Source of the DNA: Balneola vulgaris DSM 17893
GTDB lineage: Bacteria > Bacteroidota > Rhodothermia > Balneolales > Balneolaceae
Assembly (NCBI RefSeq): GCF_000375465.1
Contig: NZ_AQXH01000002.1
Span: 286,947-350,946, forward strand
DNA length: 64,000 nt
Reading direction: 5' to 3'
This document shows positions 26,181-34,771 of the stretch, one piece after another. The translations under genes and the position numbers were made by a program. Every line of letters begins with the position of its first letter. The stretch's first letter is position 1. The notes beneath the pieces are model-generated. The model saw only the letters and a list, made by a program, of their open reading frames with translations. It had not been told where the DNA came from and searched no databases.

Positions 26181-26900
26181 ATGAATTTAAAATCTAAAGT
26201 AGCAATTGTAACCGGAGCAAGTAGTGGAATTGGTGCTCAATTTTCAAAAGATTTAATACAGCGTGGCGCAACCGTATATGGGTTAGCTCGCAGTACCGAT
26301 AAATTAAACGCTATCAAAAAAGAATTAGGCGAGCAATTTATTCCTGTCACCGCTGATATCACTAATAGCGCCAAATTAGAAGAGTGGGTAAGTGAAACCT
26401 TTAACGCGGACTATTATCCCGATATTCTGATTAACAATGCTGGTTTAGGCTACTTTGCAAAAGTAGACGACCTCAAGCTTGATGAATGGGACCGCATGCT
26501 TAATGTGAACTTATCTGGTGTGTTCTATCTCACACGGCTTATCGTACCGCTTATGAAAGAAAACGAGCAAGTGTGCCATATCATTAATATTTCCTCTATC
26601 GCTGGCTTGATGGGTAACCCTGAAATTTCTGCTTACAACGCCACCAAATATGGCTTACGCGGATTTAGTGATGCACTTTTTAAAGAACTGAGATATGATG
26701 GCATTAAAGTATCCTGTTTCTTCCCGGGTTCTATTGCAACCAATTTCTTTGATTCAATGGAAGATGTAGACCAACATCCCAACATGATGCACCCTAAAGA
26801 TGTATCAAATACGCTTATTCATGTTCTTGAAACTCCAGATAATTTCTTGATAAATGAGTTAATTATGCGTCCATTAGATCCAAAAGCACCTGCTAAATAA
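26181..26900 (+). CDS. Short-chain dehydrogenase/reductase
   Basis: The 239-residue Rossmann enzyme has VTGASSGIGAQFSK at residues about 10-23, NNAGLGYFAKVDDL, the catalytic serine in INISSIAGLMG and the YNATKYGLRGF active-site Tyr-Lys. The short LARSTDKL segment after the second strand suggests NADP(H). Substrate is unknown; this class includes sepiapterin-reductase-like and 3-ketoacyl-reductase-like proteins. It is followed directly by the DUF4296 lipoprotein (1-base gap). Confidence 0.9.
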   Translation: MNLKSKVAIVTGASSGIGAQFSKDLIQRGATVYGLARSTDKLNAIKKELGEQFIPVTADITNSAKLEEWVSETFNADYYPDILINNAGLGYFAKVDDLKLDEWDRMLNVNLSGVFYLTRLIVPLMKENEQVCHIINISSIAGLMGNPEISAYNATKYGLRGFSDALFKELRYDGIKVSCFFPGSIATNFFDSMEDVDQHPNMMHPKDVSNTLIHVLETPDNFLINELIMRPLDPKAPAK

Positions 26901-26901
26901 T

Positions 26902-27306
26902 ATGGCAAACAGATTCTTACTCATCGGACTTTTCATCTTAACCGCACTCCAGCTCAGTTGTGTTGAAGAATACAAGGTTGAAGCACCTGCTGATTTAATG
27001 AGTGAGGATCTGTATTTAGATATCTTTCTGGAATTGGAGCTACTTAAGGTGTATTACGATCCAAGTTTACCACCTCAGAAACCCGACTCTTTACTCAATG
27101 CTATTTGGGATAAATATGACATATCGAAAGAGGAATTTCTAACAAGTCATCAGTTTTATCAAAGCCAAGTTGCGGCTCAACAAGTTAGAGTAGACAGTGT
27201 TATAAAGCGGATTGATCGACTCATGGTACTCTTTGAAAATGTGCAAGACTCAACTGAACAACTGAAAGGCCCTGCTCCCGTTCAGCTAGATGATGTAATG
27301 GAGTAA
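26902..27306 (+). CDS. DUF4296 family lipoprotein
   Basis: The 134-residue protein starts with an N-terminal lipoprotein signal (FILTALQLSC) and has the short helical domain of DUF4296, a Bacteroidota family of unknown function: YLDIFLELELLKVYY followed by LLNAIWDKYDISKEEFLTSHQFYQ. The terminal 25 bases overlap the recQ 3' end. Outer-membrane or periplasmic location is likely; role unknown. Confidence 0.8.
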   Translation: MANRFLLIGLFILTALQLSCVEEYKVEAPADLMSEDLYLDIFLELELLKVYYDPSLPPQKPDSLLNAIWDKYDISKEEFLTSHQFYQSQVAAQQVRVDSVIKRIDRLMVLFENVQDSTEQLKGPAPVQLDDVME

Positions 27307-29243
27307 AGTCCAGTTTCTTCTTCAACCGCTTCTATGCGTTCTTCTTTTAGTAGATATTGAATGATCGATTGCGCTGTATTAAGGTCAATATTTAATGCCG
27401 ACTTTAACTGTTCAGCACTACGAGGCTGACTCGCCAGCTGCTGCATCGATGCCCGCAATAGTTTGGCATCCATGCCCTGTGATTGCCACTTCTCATTCGT
27501 CTTTATACAATTGTCGCAATGTCCACATTCTTGAGTTTCTGAATTCCCAAAATATTGCTGAAGGAAAACCTCTCTACAGCTATTTGATAGCACGAACTCG
27601 TTCATCTTATCAAGCTTTTGAAGCAGGTGTTTACGATGCCTTTCAACTTCATCTTTCCCTATAGGTAATTGGGATGATCGAGCTTCCAACACACGCACTA
27701 AGTCTCGCTCTTCAAGCTTGTTAAACACCAACACTTGATCGTTTTGCATCAGTACGTTTAATGCTTTAACCAATCCATTCCGACTAACGTTAAGCACGCT
27801 CATGAGGTACTCTTCTTCGATGTCCACCGACTCATAAAAGGCACGGGCATCTAATACCCGTTCAAGTTGATCTACAAATTCTACCTTCTCAGGGTTATTG
27901 CACCGTTCTTTGAACTTTTGCAGCATATCTCTACTGAGAATAAACTGAATCGATAAACCACTCTTTACTTTTTGCTCCCAAGCTATGATGCCAAATTGAT
28001 CCAGTAAGCGCAGTGACGATTTACAAATACCCAGAGCTTGCTTCGAACGAATCTTTACGGATTCTATATCGAGAGGTACCGAAGCCTCCATCACCCCAGC
28101 AACGGCTAATTCTAAACTATCACATAATGCTTGATATACTTTTTCTAGTTGTTCTCGAGTAGGATAGCTCTGTTCAATACGTAGCTTTGCTTGGCTAAAA
28201 TCTGTGGGTTTATAGTACAAAATGGGAAAGGCTTCTTCCCCATCTCGCCCTGCACGTCCTGCTTCTTGATAATAGGCTTCAATTGAAAAAGGCATCTCCT
28301 CGTGAATCACAAATCGACAATCGGGCTTATCAATACCCATCCCGAATGCATTCGTAGCCACCACTAAGTGAACAGTTCCTTTTACCCAATAACGTTGAAT
28401 ATCGCGCCGGTCGAGTGGCTGAACACCTGCATGGTATGCTTTACACTTGATGCCTTGGTTCGAAAAATAAGCCGCCCAATTTTCACAGTTTCGTCGCGTA
28501 CCACCATAAATTAAACCGTCCCCTTTTTTGAGCGCTTTAAGTGTTCCCTCGATCAGCTTTTCACGTTTCTTCTCTGTGTAAACTACCCACCACTTTAAAT
28601 TGGGACGAGAGAAACCTAAGGAAATCACTTCAGGGTTTTCAAACTCTAAATTTTGAATGATATCCGCTTTTACTTCAGGCGTAGCCGTAGCCGTTAAGGC
28701 AATCCAAGAGGTAGTGGATGGAAGCCCTGCAAGATTAGTTTTTATTTCTCGGTATGAAGGCCTGAAATCATGCCCCCATTCCGACACACAATGTGCTTCA
28801 TCAACGGCAACCAGTTGAACATTTAGGTTCTGAAGTTCATTGTGAAATAAGGTTGTTTTAAGTCGCTCTGGCGAGCAATACAACAGTTTATACATCCCAT
28901 TGCGAGCATTAACGAGGCGTTGTTCTACCTCAAAAGGCGCAATCGTGTTGTTGATAAATGTAGCCGATACTCCTAAATCTTGAAGTTGCTGCACTTGATC
29001 TTGCATGAGTGCCACAAGTGGCGATATAACCAATGTAAGCCCTTCTTTTACCAAAGCTGGAACTTGATAACACAGTGATTTACCCCCACCTGTAGGGAAA
29101 AGCACTAAAGTATCTCTATTCTCCAATACTGCCGAAACAGCTTCTTTCTGCCCTTTCCGAAATTCAGGATACCCCCATATTTCTTGAAGCTTCTGTTCAG
29201 CAAGTTGAATTGAATCGGTCAAATTCACACCTTCTTTTTTCAT
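27282..29243 (-). CDS. recQ: ATP-dependent DNA helicase RecQ
   Basis: The 653-residue helicase unwinds 3'-5' in recombination and repair. Motifs seen are FRKGQKEAV (motif 0), FPTGGGKSLCYQ (I), TLVISPLVALMQDQ (Ia), VDEAHCVSEWGHDFRP (II and the aromatic-rich loop), TATATPEV (III), and VVATNAFGMGIDKPDCR (V), ending in YYQEAGRAGRDG (VI). The RQC zinc site follows with CREVFLQQYFG and CGHCDNC. After the winged helix (RSAEQLKSALNIDLNTAQSI at 595-635) the protein ends without an HRDC domain. The start at 29243 lies 44 bases from the ATG of the divergent GH114-like gene. Confidence 0.95.
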   Translation of the reverse strand: MKKEGVNLTDSIQLAEQKLQEIWGYPEFRKGQKEAVSAVLENRDTLVLFPTGGGKSLCYQVPALVKEGLTLVISPLVALMQDQVQQLQDLGVSATFINNTIAPFEVEQRLVNARNGMYKLLYCSPERLKTTLFHNELQNLNVQLVAVDEAHCVSEWGHDFRPSYREIKTNLAGLPSTTSWIALTATATPEVKADIIQNLEFENPEVISLGFSRPNLKWWVVYTEKKREKLIEGTLKALKKGDGLIYGGTRRNCENWAAYFSNQGIKCKAYHAGVQPLDRRDIQRYWVKGTVHLVVATNAFGMGIDKPDCRFVIHEEMPFSIEAYYQEAGRAGRDGEEAFPILYYKPTDFSQAKLRIEQSYPTREQLEKVYQALCDSLELAVAGVMEASVPLDIESVKIRSKQALGICKSSLRLLDQFGIIAWEQKVKSGLSIQFILSRDMLQKFKERCNNPEKVEFVDQLERVLDARAFYESVDIEEEYLMSVLNVSRNGLVKALNVLMQNDQVLVFNKLEERDLVRVLEARSSQLPIGKDEVERHRKHLLQKLDKMNEFVLSNSCREVFLQQYFGNSETQECGHCDNCIKTNEKWQSQGMDAKLLRASMQQLASQPRSAEQLKSALNIDLNTAQSIIQYLLKEERIEAVEEETGLYSITSSS

Positions 29244-29287
29244 TGTCTGAAAGTATTGATATCATCGAGTTCATCAAACAAAAATCC

Positions 29288-30274
29288 ATGAAGCTATTCT
29301 TCTTTTTACTAGCGCTTTTGTTTTTCAGTAATTGCACTCCAACTGAAAAAGCAAAAAACCTAGATTATCGCCAAGAGATGCGGAATTTTGTGATCGAAAT
29401 TGGTGATTATGCCCGCAATCAAGATGAAGATTTCATTGTCATACCTCAAAATGGTCATGAGATTCTACTTAAGGAATCAACAGAGAATACTGTAGTTGCT
29501 CAGCAATACCTGTCGGCTATAGATGCCATAGGCCAGGAAGACCTTTTTTATGGTTATGAAGCCGATGACACTCCTACCCCTTTAGAAAGCACCGAGTATA
29601 TCACCTCCTTACTTGATGTGGCACAAGAATATAACAAACCAGTACTTGTTACCGATTACGTGAAGTACCCCAACTTAATGGACGACGCCTATTCAAAAAA
29701 TAAGCAGCGAAATTTCATTTCCTTTAGTGCCAACTCGCGTGAATTAGATAGAATCCCAGACCATCCGTTACGATTGCCCAATGAGAATGCCTTAAATATT
29801 CGTTCCATTAATGACGTTCAAAACTTCCTCTATTTACTCAATTATCAACATTTCGAAACTAAGAAAGAGCTACTATCTACTTTAGCAAATACCAATTATG
29901 ACCTCATAATCATGGATGCCTTTTTCCATGATGAAGTATTGCAACCACTAGACCTAGAACAAATAAGAACTAAAAAGAATGGTGGTGAGCGTTTATTGGT
30001 CAGTTACATGAGTATTGGGGAATCTGGTGACTTCCGATATTATTGGAAACCATCATGGGATCAGAATCCTCCTTCTTGGTTAGATGAAGAAAACCCTTAT
30101 TGGGAAGGCAATTACAAAGTGCGTTATTGGCAGAAAGATTGGAAGCGTATTATCTATGGAGATGAGTCTTCCTATACCCAAAAAATCATCGATGCCGGCT
30201 TCGATGGAGTGTATTTGGACATCATTGATGCCTTTTATTACTTCGAAACTAAAGTGGAAAGTAGTGCCGATTAA
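29288..30274 (+). CDS. GH114/TM1410-like secreted lipoprotein
   Basis: The 328-residue protein has a lipoprotein signal (MKLFFFLLALLFFSNC) and then the fold of the GH114/TM1410 family: FIVIPQNGHEIL, YEADDTPTP, LVTDYVKYP, LIIMDAFFHDE, LVSYMSIGESGDFRYYW and the C-terminal FDGVYLDIIDAF. In this family the acidic residues near barrel strand ends include the putative catalytic pair. Some members are endo-alpha-1,4-polygalactosaminidases, others have unknown specificity. I chose ATG 29288 over the upstream in-frame ATG at 29210, since only it gives a proper signal. Its ATG faces the recQ start 44 bases away. Confidence 0.82.
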   Translation: MKLFFFLLALLFFSNCTPTEKAKNLDYRQEMRNFVIEIGDYARNQDEDFIVIPQNGHEILLKESTENTVVAQQYLSAIDAIGQEDLFYGYEADDTPTPLESTEYITSLLDVAQEYNKPVLVTDYVKYPNLMDDAYSKNKQRNFISFSANSRELDRIPDHPLRLPNENALNIRSINDVQNFLYLLNYQHFETKKELLSTLANTNYDLIIMDAFFHDEVLQPLDLEQIRTKKNGGERLLVSYMSIGESGDFRYYWKPSWDQNPPSWLDEENPYWEGNYKVRYWQKDWKRIIYGDESSYTQKIIDAGFDGVYLDIIDAFYYFETKVESSAD

Positions 30275-30277
30275 ATC

Positions 30278-30754
30278 CTAATCGATATCCTTACACTTTA
30301 GCGACACCAACTTTGTCCCGCCTTCACTTCGATGTTGTCCTACTTCATAAAACCCCATTTTCTCATGAAATTTCATAGATGCATCATTCGGTGGTTCAAT
30401 GTTTACTTCACAGGTTACCCTAGGATACTCGGTATTTTCAAATAGGAATTGATATAACGCTTTACCACATCCCCTTCCTTTAAAAGCATCCCCAATTACA
30501 ATTCGATCAACATATTCGAAACTATCATATTGATCTAAAAAGAACTGATAATTAACACTATCATAGCTTTGCTTCTCGTCGAGAGTAATCAAGAATCCCG
30601 CTATTTCATTCTCCTTTTCGATTACAACAAAGTGTTTAGCTATTTGCAGAAACTCCTCGAAATCTGCAATAGGAATGCTATTCACATGCGGAAGTGCGGC
30701 TTCATTTAGGGAGTGAATGGTTTCTAAGTCTTGAAGAGTAGCTGTTCTTATCAT
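30278..30754 (-). CDS. GNAT-family N-acetyltransferase
   Basis: The 158-residue protein has the acetyl-CoA pyrophosphate-binding motif A as IVIGDAFKGRGCGKALY and motif B as NIEPPNDASMKFHEKMGFYEVG. The amine acceptor is unknown; the N-terminal half (LNEAALPHVNSI) resembles members that acetylate small molecules or peptide N-termini. It ends 3 bases after the convergent GH114-like gene. Confidence 0.88.
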   Translation of the reverse strand: MIRTATLQDLETIHSLNEAALPHVNSIPIADFEEFLQIAKHFVVIEKENEIAGFLITLDEKQSYDSVNYQFFLDQYDSFEYVDRIVIGDAFKGRGCGKALYQFLFENTEYPRVTCEVNIEPPNDASMKFHEKMGFYEVGQHRSEGGTKLVSLKCKDID

Positions 30755-30861
30755 TTATCCTCTTTGAAAATTTCATTAAAAGTAAGCATCTCATTTTGAA
30801 TTCTGAAAGGAGTACATGATTTTCAGCTGATATTTCAATTAAATAATACTTGCCCCTTTTC

Positions 30862-32010
30862 ATGGATTGTAAGAAAGCTGAATTCGATTTAGACCCTAAT
30901 GTTACTTTTTTGAACTGCGCATATATGTCTCCACTTTTGAATACCGTGGAAGAAGCGGGAATTCAGGGCATTAAAAGGAAACGCCGTCCACATATAATTC
31001 CTCCTACCGATTTTTTTGATGAAACCGACATACTTAGAAAAGAATATGCTAAGCTTGTTCATTGTAGTGAACCGAATAGACTAGTTGTAATTCCTTCTGC
31101 TTCTTATGGGATGGCAAATGTTGCTAAGAATGTTGAATTAAAAGCAAGCGATAATATTATTGTTGCTGGCGAGCAATTCCCAAGCAATGTGTATCCATGG
31201 ATGGAAATCGCAAATAAAGCCCAAGCGACCATCAAAACCATTGCGCCACCCAATACCCTAGATGGGAGGGGAAAGGCTTGGAACGAGCAAATTTTGGAGG
31301 CTATAGACGAACATACTCGTCTAGTAGCGATGGGTAATATACATTGGGCGGATGGTACCATCTTTGATATGAAAGCCATTCGTGCTAAAACTACTAAAGT
31401 TGGTGCGCTCATGGCCATCGACGGTACTCAATCAATTGGGGCAATGCCATTCAATATTGATGAGATTAAACCTGATGCGTTAGTTACAGCAAGCTATAAA
31501 TCTCTGATGGGGCCTTATAGTATCGGGATGGCGTACTATGGTCCGTCTTTAAACCATGGATCGCCTATTGAACAGAACTGGATTAATAGATATGAAAGTG
31601 AAAACTTTTCAAATTTAGTGAACTATAGTGATCGTTACCAAGATGGAGCTTTACGCTATGAAGTAGGCGAGCATAGTAACTTTATCTTAGTGCCGATGTT
31701 AATTGCTGCGGTAAAAAAACTGAATGAATGGGGCCCTGAAAACATCCAAGAGTATTGTAGAAATCTTGTAGAACCTTCCATTCAAAAATTACGAGAGGCG
31801 GGTTATTGGATTGAAGAAACTGAATATAGAGCCTCCAACTTATTTGGAATTCGTTTAGGCAATCAGCATGATATGGAGAAGATTAAAGCAGCCCTCACCC
31901 AAGCCAACATCTTAGTTTCCTATCGAGGAGATGCGATTCGAGTATCACCGAGTATCTATAATGATGAACTAGACATGGCTAAACTTGTATCGGTATTAAC
32001 TTCATTTTAA
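30862..32010 (+). CDS. Class V aminotransferase-fold enzyme, cytosolic
   Basis: This 382-residue fold-type I PLP enzyme has AYMSPLLNTVEEAG near the N-terminus, LVVIPSASYGMANVAKN, the PLP aspartate in LMAIDGTQSIGAMPF and the Schiff-base lysine in ALVTASYKSLMGPYS. The C-terminus carries SYRGDAIRVSPSIYN, typical of cysteine desulfurase/kynureninase/isopenicillin-epimerase-like proteins. The annotated open frame can start at a TTG at 30850, but the ATG at 30862 is preferred. A Tat-exported paralogue follows 4 bases later. Substrate unknown. Confidence 0.85.
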   Translation: MDCKKAEFDLDPNVTFLNCAYMSPLLNTVEEAGIQGIKRKRRPHIIPPTDFFDETDILRKEYAKLVHCSEPNRLVVIPSASYGMANVAKNVELKASDNIIVAGEQFPSNVYPWMEIANKAQATIKTIAPPNTLDGRGKAWNEQILEAIDEHTRLVAMGNIHWADGTIFDMKAIRAKTTKVGALMAIDGTQSIGAMPFNIDEIKPDALVTASYKSLMGPYSIGMAYYGPSLNHGSPIEQNWINRYESENFSNLVNYSDRYQDGALRYEVGEHSNFILVPMLIAAVKKLNEWGPENIQEYCRNLVEPSIQKLREAGYWIEETEYRASNLFGIRLGNQHDMEKIKAALTQANILVSYRGDAIRVSPSIYNDELDMAKLVSVLTSF

Positions 32011-32014
32011 AGCT

Positions 32015-33265
32015 ATGAAAACATCACGACGTGGATTTATAAAAACTTTAGCATCGGGCGTTGGTGCAGCGGCATTCGGTAGCATCACTGCTGTTTCTGA
32101 GTGGGCTAATCACGAGCTTCAATCGCGAACGATGACTGGTTTAGAGTCGGCCACAGATTATTCCCTCTCCCCTAGTGTCACGTATCTAAATCATGGGTCT
32201 ATAGGAACCATTCCCATTCTTATTCAGCAAGCCCATCGCCACTATCTTGAATTGTGTGAAACCAACCCATGGCTACATATGTGGGGACCAGAGTGGGTTG
32301 AGCCTGTTGAGTTGAGTAGACAAAAAGCGGCAGATTTTATCAATACCAAGGCTGAAAACATCGCTTTCACTCATAATACTACTGAAGTATTCAATCTGAT
32401 TGCACAAGGCTTTCCATTAGGTCCAAATGATGAAGTCCTCTTTTGTAATCTGAATCATGCTGGAGCTAGTATTCCATTTCAGGTTCACAGCAAAACAAGA
32501 GGTTATAAAGTTCGATCGTTTGATTTCCCAACCGATCAACTACCAACGATTTCAATCCAACAAATTCTGGATCTCTACGATCGTGAGATAAGCTCGAATA
32601 CCAAAGTACTTTCAATTCCTCATATTGATAACACTTTTGGATTACGCCACCCCCTCAAAGAAATCGCTAAACTAGCCCGATCAAAAGGTGTTGAGCTCAT
32701 TGCGGTGGATGCAGCTCAAACGGTAGGTATGATCCCTATCAATGTTTCGGATTTAGATGTTGATGTATTAGCAACAAGTACACACAAATGGATTCAATCA
32801 CCAAAAGGAGTCAGTTTCGCTTACTTCAGTGAAAAAGCACAACGTGAAATTGCTCCTATGTGGGTTACTTGGGGGCAAAATAGATGGGAAAATAGTGCAC
32901 GTATTTTTGAAGATTATGGCACTAGAAACCTAGCTGAAGTTGTCACATTAGCCCATTGTTTCGACTTCCAAAAAAACTCATTCAAATCAGGTAAAACGGA
33001 AAAGCTACAATCACTCACCCGTTATGCCAAAACACTCGCTCACCAAAACCCAAATACTGAATGGCGATCGCCAAATAACTGGGAGTTAAGCGGCTCCTTG
33101 TTTGTAATCGAGTTAAAGCATAAAAAACCATCCACATTCTCGAATGAAATTTTCAATCAGCATGGAGTGGTTTTAAGACCATTTGATAACCATTCAACCA
33201 TTCGAGTATCACCGAATTCGATGAATACCAAAAGCGAAATAGATACCCTTTTTAAATTGATCTAG
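32015..33265 (+). CDS. Class V aminotransferase-fold enzyme with Tat signal
   Basis: The 416-residue protein begins MKTSRRGFIKTLASGVG, a twin-arginine signal, so it is folded with PLP in the cytoplasm and exported. The body resembles isopenicillin-N epimerase-like class V enzymes: YLNHGSIGTIP, NIAFTHNTTEVFNLI, the PLP aspartate in LIAVDAAQTVGMIPI and the lysine in VLATSTHKWIQSPKG, with FDNHSTIRVSPNSMN at the C-terminus. It follows the cytosolic paralogue after 4 bases and its stop is 7 bases from the convergent secreted protein. Its extracytoplasmic substrate is unknown. Confidence 0.85.
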   Translation: MKTSRRGFIKTLASGVGAAAFGSITAVSEWANHELQSRTMTGLESATDYSLSPSVTYLNHGSIGTIPILIQQAHRHYLELCETNPWLHMWGPEWVEPVELSRQKAADFINTKAENIAFTHNTTEVFNLIAQGFPLGPNDEVLFCNLNHAGASIPFQVHSKTRGYKVRSFDFPTDQLPTISIQQILDLYDREISSNTKVLSIPHIDNTFGLRHPLKEIAKLARSKGVELIAVDAAQTVGMIPINVSDLDVDVLATSTHKWIQSPKGVSFAYFSEKAQREIAPMWVTWGQNRWENSARIFEDYGTRNLAEVVTLAHCFDFQKNSFKSGKTEKLQSLTRYAKTLAHQNPNTEWRSPNNWELSGSLFVIELKHKKPSTFSNEIFNQHGVVLRPFDNHSTIRVSPNSMNTKSEIDTLFKLI

Positions 33266-33272
33266 TTCAATT

Positions 33273-33815
33273 TTAGAGGCTTCTTTTACGATGGTATTCG
33301 GCATCAAAGGAAACCGACCAGTCGGAACCTCCATTAGTACTTACTTCAATTTGGTGCAAAATAGTAGCGCTTGATGTGCGAGTATAGGTGGTTTTTTCCA
33401 ACACCTGAGTGCCATTGTTGGTATAGTATGTTGTTTTAAAAACTACACTATTTAGGGGTGGATACATGTCCATCTCTTTTTCCTTTAAACCGCCTCTAGC
33501 TCTTGGGGCTTCTGTAATCCATACTTGAAACCAGTTACTTTTCATTGGGCTATAATAGAATAAACTGTAACCTTGAAAACCGTTTATTCCTTCCCAGTGC
33601 TCCGTGATTGCACAACCTTTTGCTTCTTTCTTAAACGTTGAAGTGGCGATATCTCTACTTCCATCGGTACTTTTTACAGTCCAGCTACCAATTAGAAAGT
33701 CTAAGGTTCTAAAGTTTGTATCGCTTGTGCATGGGATGGTCTGTTGTGCTTGAGTATTCATTGCCGTTGTGCAAGTAATTAACCCAACAAACAGTATCAT
33801 TTTAAGATGGCCCAT
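33273..33815 (-). CDS. Secreted DUF1579-like protein
   Basis: The 180-residue form starting at ATG 33815 begins MGHLKMILFVGLITC, a signal ending around NTQAQQ; an upstream ATG at 33839 gives 188 residues and a poorer signal. The mature domain (FRTLDFLIGSWTVKS, EHWEGINGFQGYSLFYYSP) resembles the DUF1579 or related lipocalin-like families, often with a conserved WEG-type motif. Function unknown. It is convergent with the Tat aminotransferase and 430 bases from the convergent side of the sdh operon. Confidence 0.7.
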   Translation of the reverse strand: MGHLKMILFVGLITCTTAMNTQAQQTIPCTSDTNFRTLDFLIGSWTVKSTDGSRDIATSTFKKEAKGCAITEHWEGINGFQGYSLFYYSPMKSNWFQVWITEAPRARGGLKEKEMDMYPPLNSVVFKTTYYTNNGTQVLEKTTYTRTSSATILHQIEVSTNGGSDWSVSFDAEYHRKRSL

Positions 33816-33954
33816 GAGGGAGTGGGTTTCAAAAAACATAATAATGTCTCAGTAAATATCTATAGAGTGCTTAAATCATTGCCTTAGTAATATAGAGAGT
33901 TAACTATTTACACTGTTACAGAATCTTCTAATACTTGTAAGAGATATAAAAAAA

Positions 33955-33981
33955 AAGCCATACATGAGACATGTATGGCTT
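33955..33981 (-). terminator. Terminator of the sdhCAB operon
   Basis: AAGCCATACAT pairs with ATGTATGGCTT over a 5-base loop. Read on the minus strand, the stem is followed by nine T residues, so it terminates the operon 28 bases after the sdhB stop. Confidence 0.92.
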
Positions 33982-34008
33982 AATAACGAATGTATAAAGG
34001 CTAATTTC

Positions 34009-34761
34009 TTAGCTGATAACAGCCTTCATATAATCTCTTCTCATTTCAGCAATCGCTGAGATAGAAATACCTTTCGGACAAACTGCTTCACATTCAGCAA
34101 AGTTTGAACAATCGCCGAAGCCTTCTTCTTGCATTTGTTCTACCATTGCAACAGCTCTATTGCTACGCTCAACTTCACCTTGTGGGAATTTGTTGAGGTG
34201 AGCTAATTTAGCACCTGTAAACAAGGAAGCTGAAGCGTTTGGACATGCTGCCACACAAGCTCCACAACCAATACACGTAGCGTAATCGAATGCTTCATCA
34301 GATAATTCTTTTTCAACTGGAAGTGCATTTGCTTCTTGAGCTGAACCAGTTTTTACTGAAACATAACCACCTGCTTCGATGATACGATCGAAAGCACCAC
34401 GATCCACAACTAAATCCTTAATTACAGGAAATGCTGCTGCTCTTGGAGGTTCGATGGTAATATGATCACCGTCTTTGTAGTTACGCATATGAAGCTGACA
34501 ACAAGCTACTTTTGCTTTTGGGCCATGTGCTTGTCCGTTGATCACCAAGTTGCACGATCCACAAATACCTTCACGGCAATCGTAATCAAACTCAACAGGT
34601 TCTTTACCTTCTAGCTGAAGTTCTTCATTTAATACGTCCAACATTTCAAGGAAGGACATATGTTCGTTCACATTGTCTAAGGTATACTCTTCGAAATGAC
34701 CTTCAACGTCAGGACCAGCCTGTTTCCAGTATTTCAAATGTATTTTCATGTCTTTACTCAT
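34009..34761 (-). CDS. sdhB: Succinate dehydrogenase / fumarate reductase iron-sulfur subunit
   Basis: The 250-residue electron-transfer subunit has the 2Fe-2S motif YDCREGICGSCNLVING with CCQLH, the 4Fe-4S block CIGCGACVAACPNASASLF and the 3Fe-4S block CSNFAECEAVCPKGISI. It passes electrons from SdhA flavin to quinone at SdhC. It is the last gene of the operon (sdhC-sdhA-sdhB), 10 bases after sdhA, and closes with a strong terminator. The Bacteroidota-type (class B, two-haem cytochrome b558) complex is expected from SdhC. Confidence 0.96.
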   Translation of the reverse strand: MSKDMKIHLKYWKQAGPDVEGHFEEYTLDNVNEHMSFLEMLDVLNEELQLEGKEPVEFDYDCREGICGSCNLVINGQAHGPKAKVACCQLHMRNYKDGDHITIEPPRAAAFPVIKDLVVDRGAFDRIIEAGGYVSVKTGSAQEANALPVEKELSDEAFDYATCIGCGACVAACPNASASLFTGAKLAHLNKFPQGEVERSNRAVAMVEQMQEEGFGDCSNFAECEAVCPKGISISAIAEMRRDYMKAVIS

Positions 34762-34771
34762 AATATGTTCC

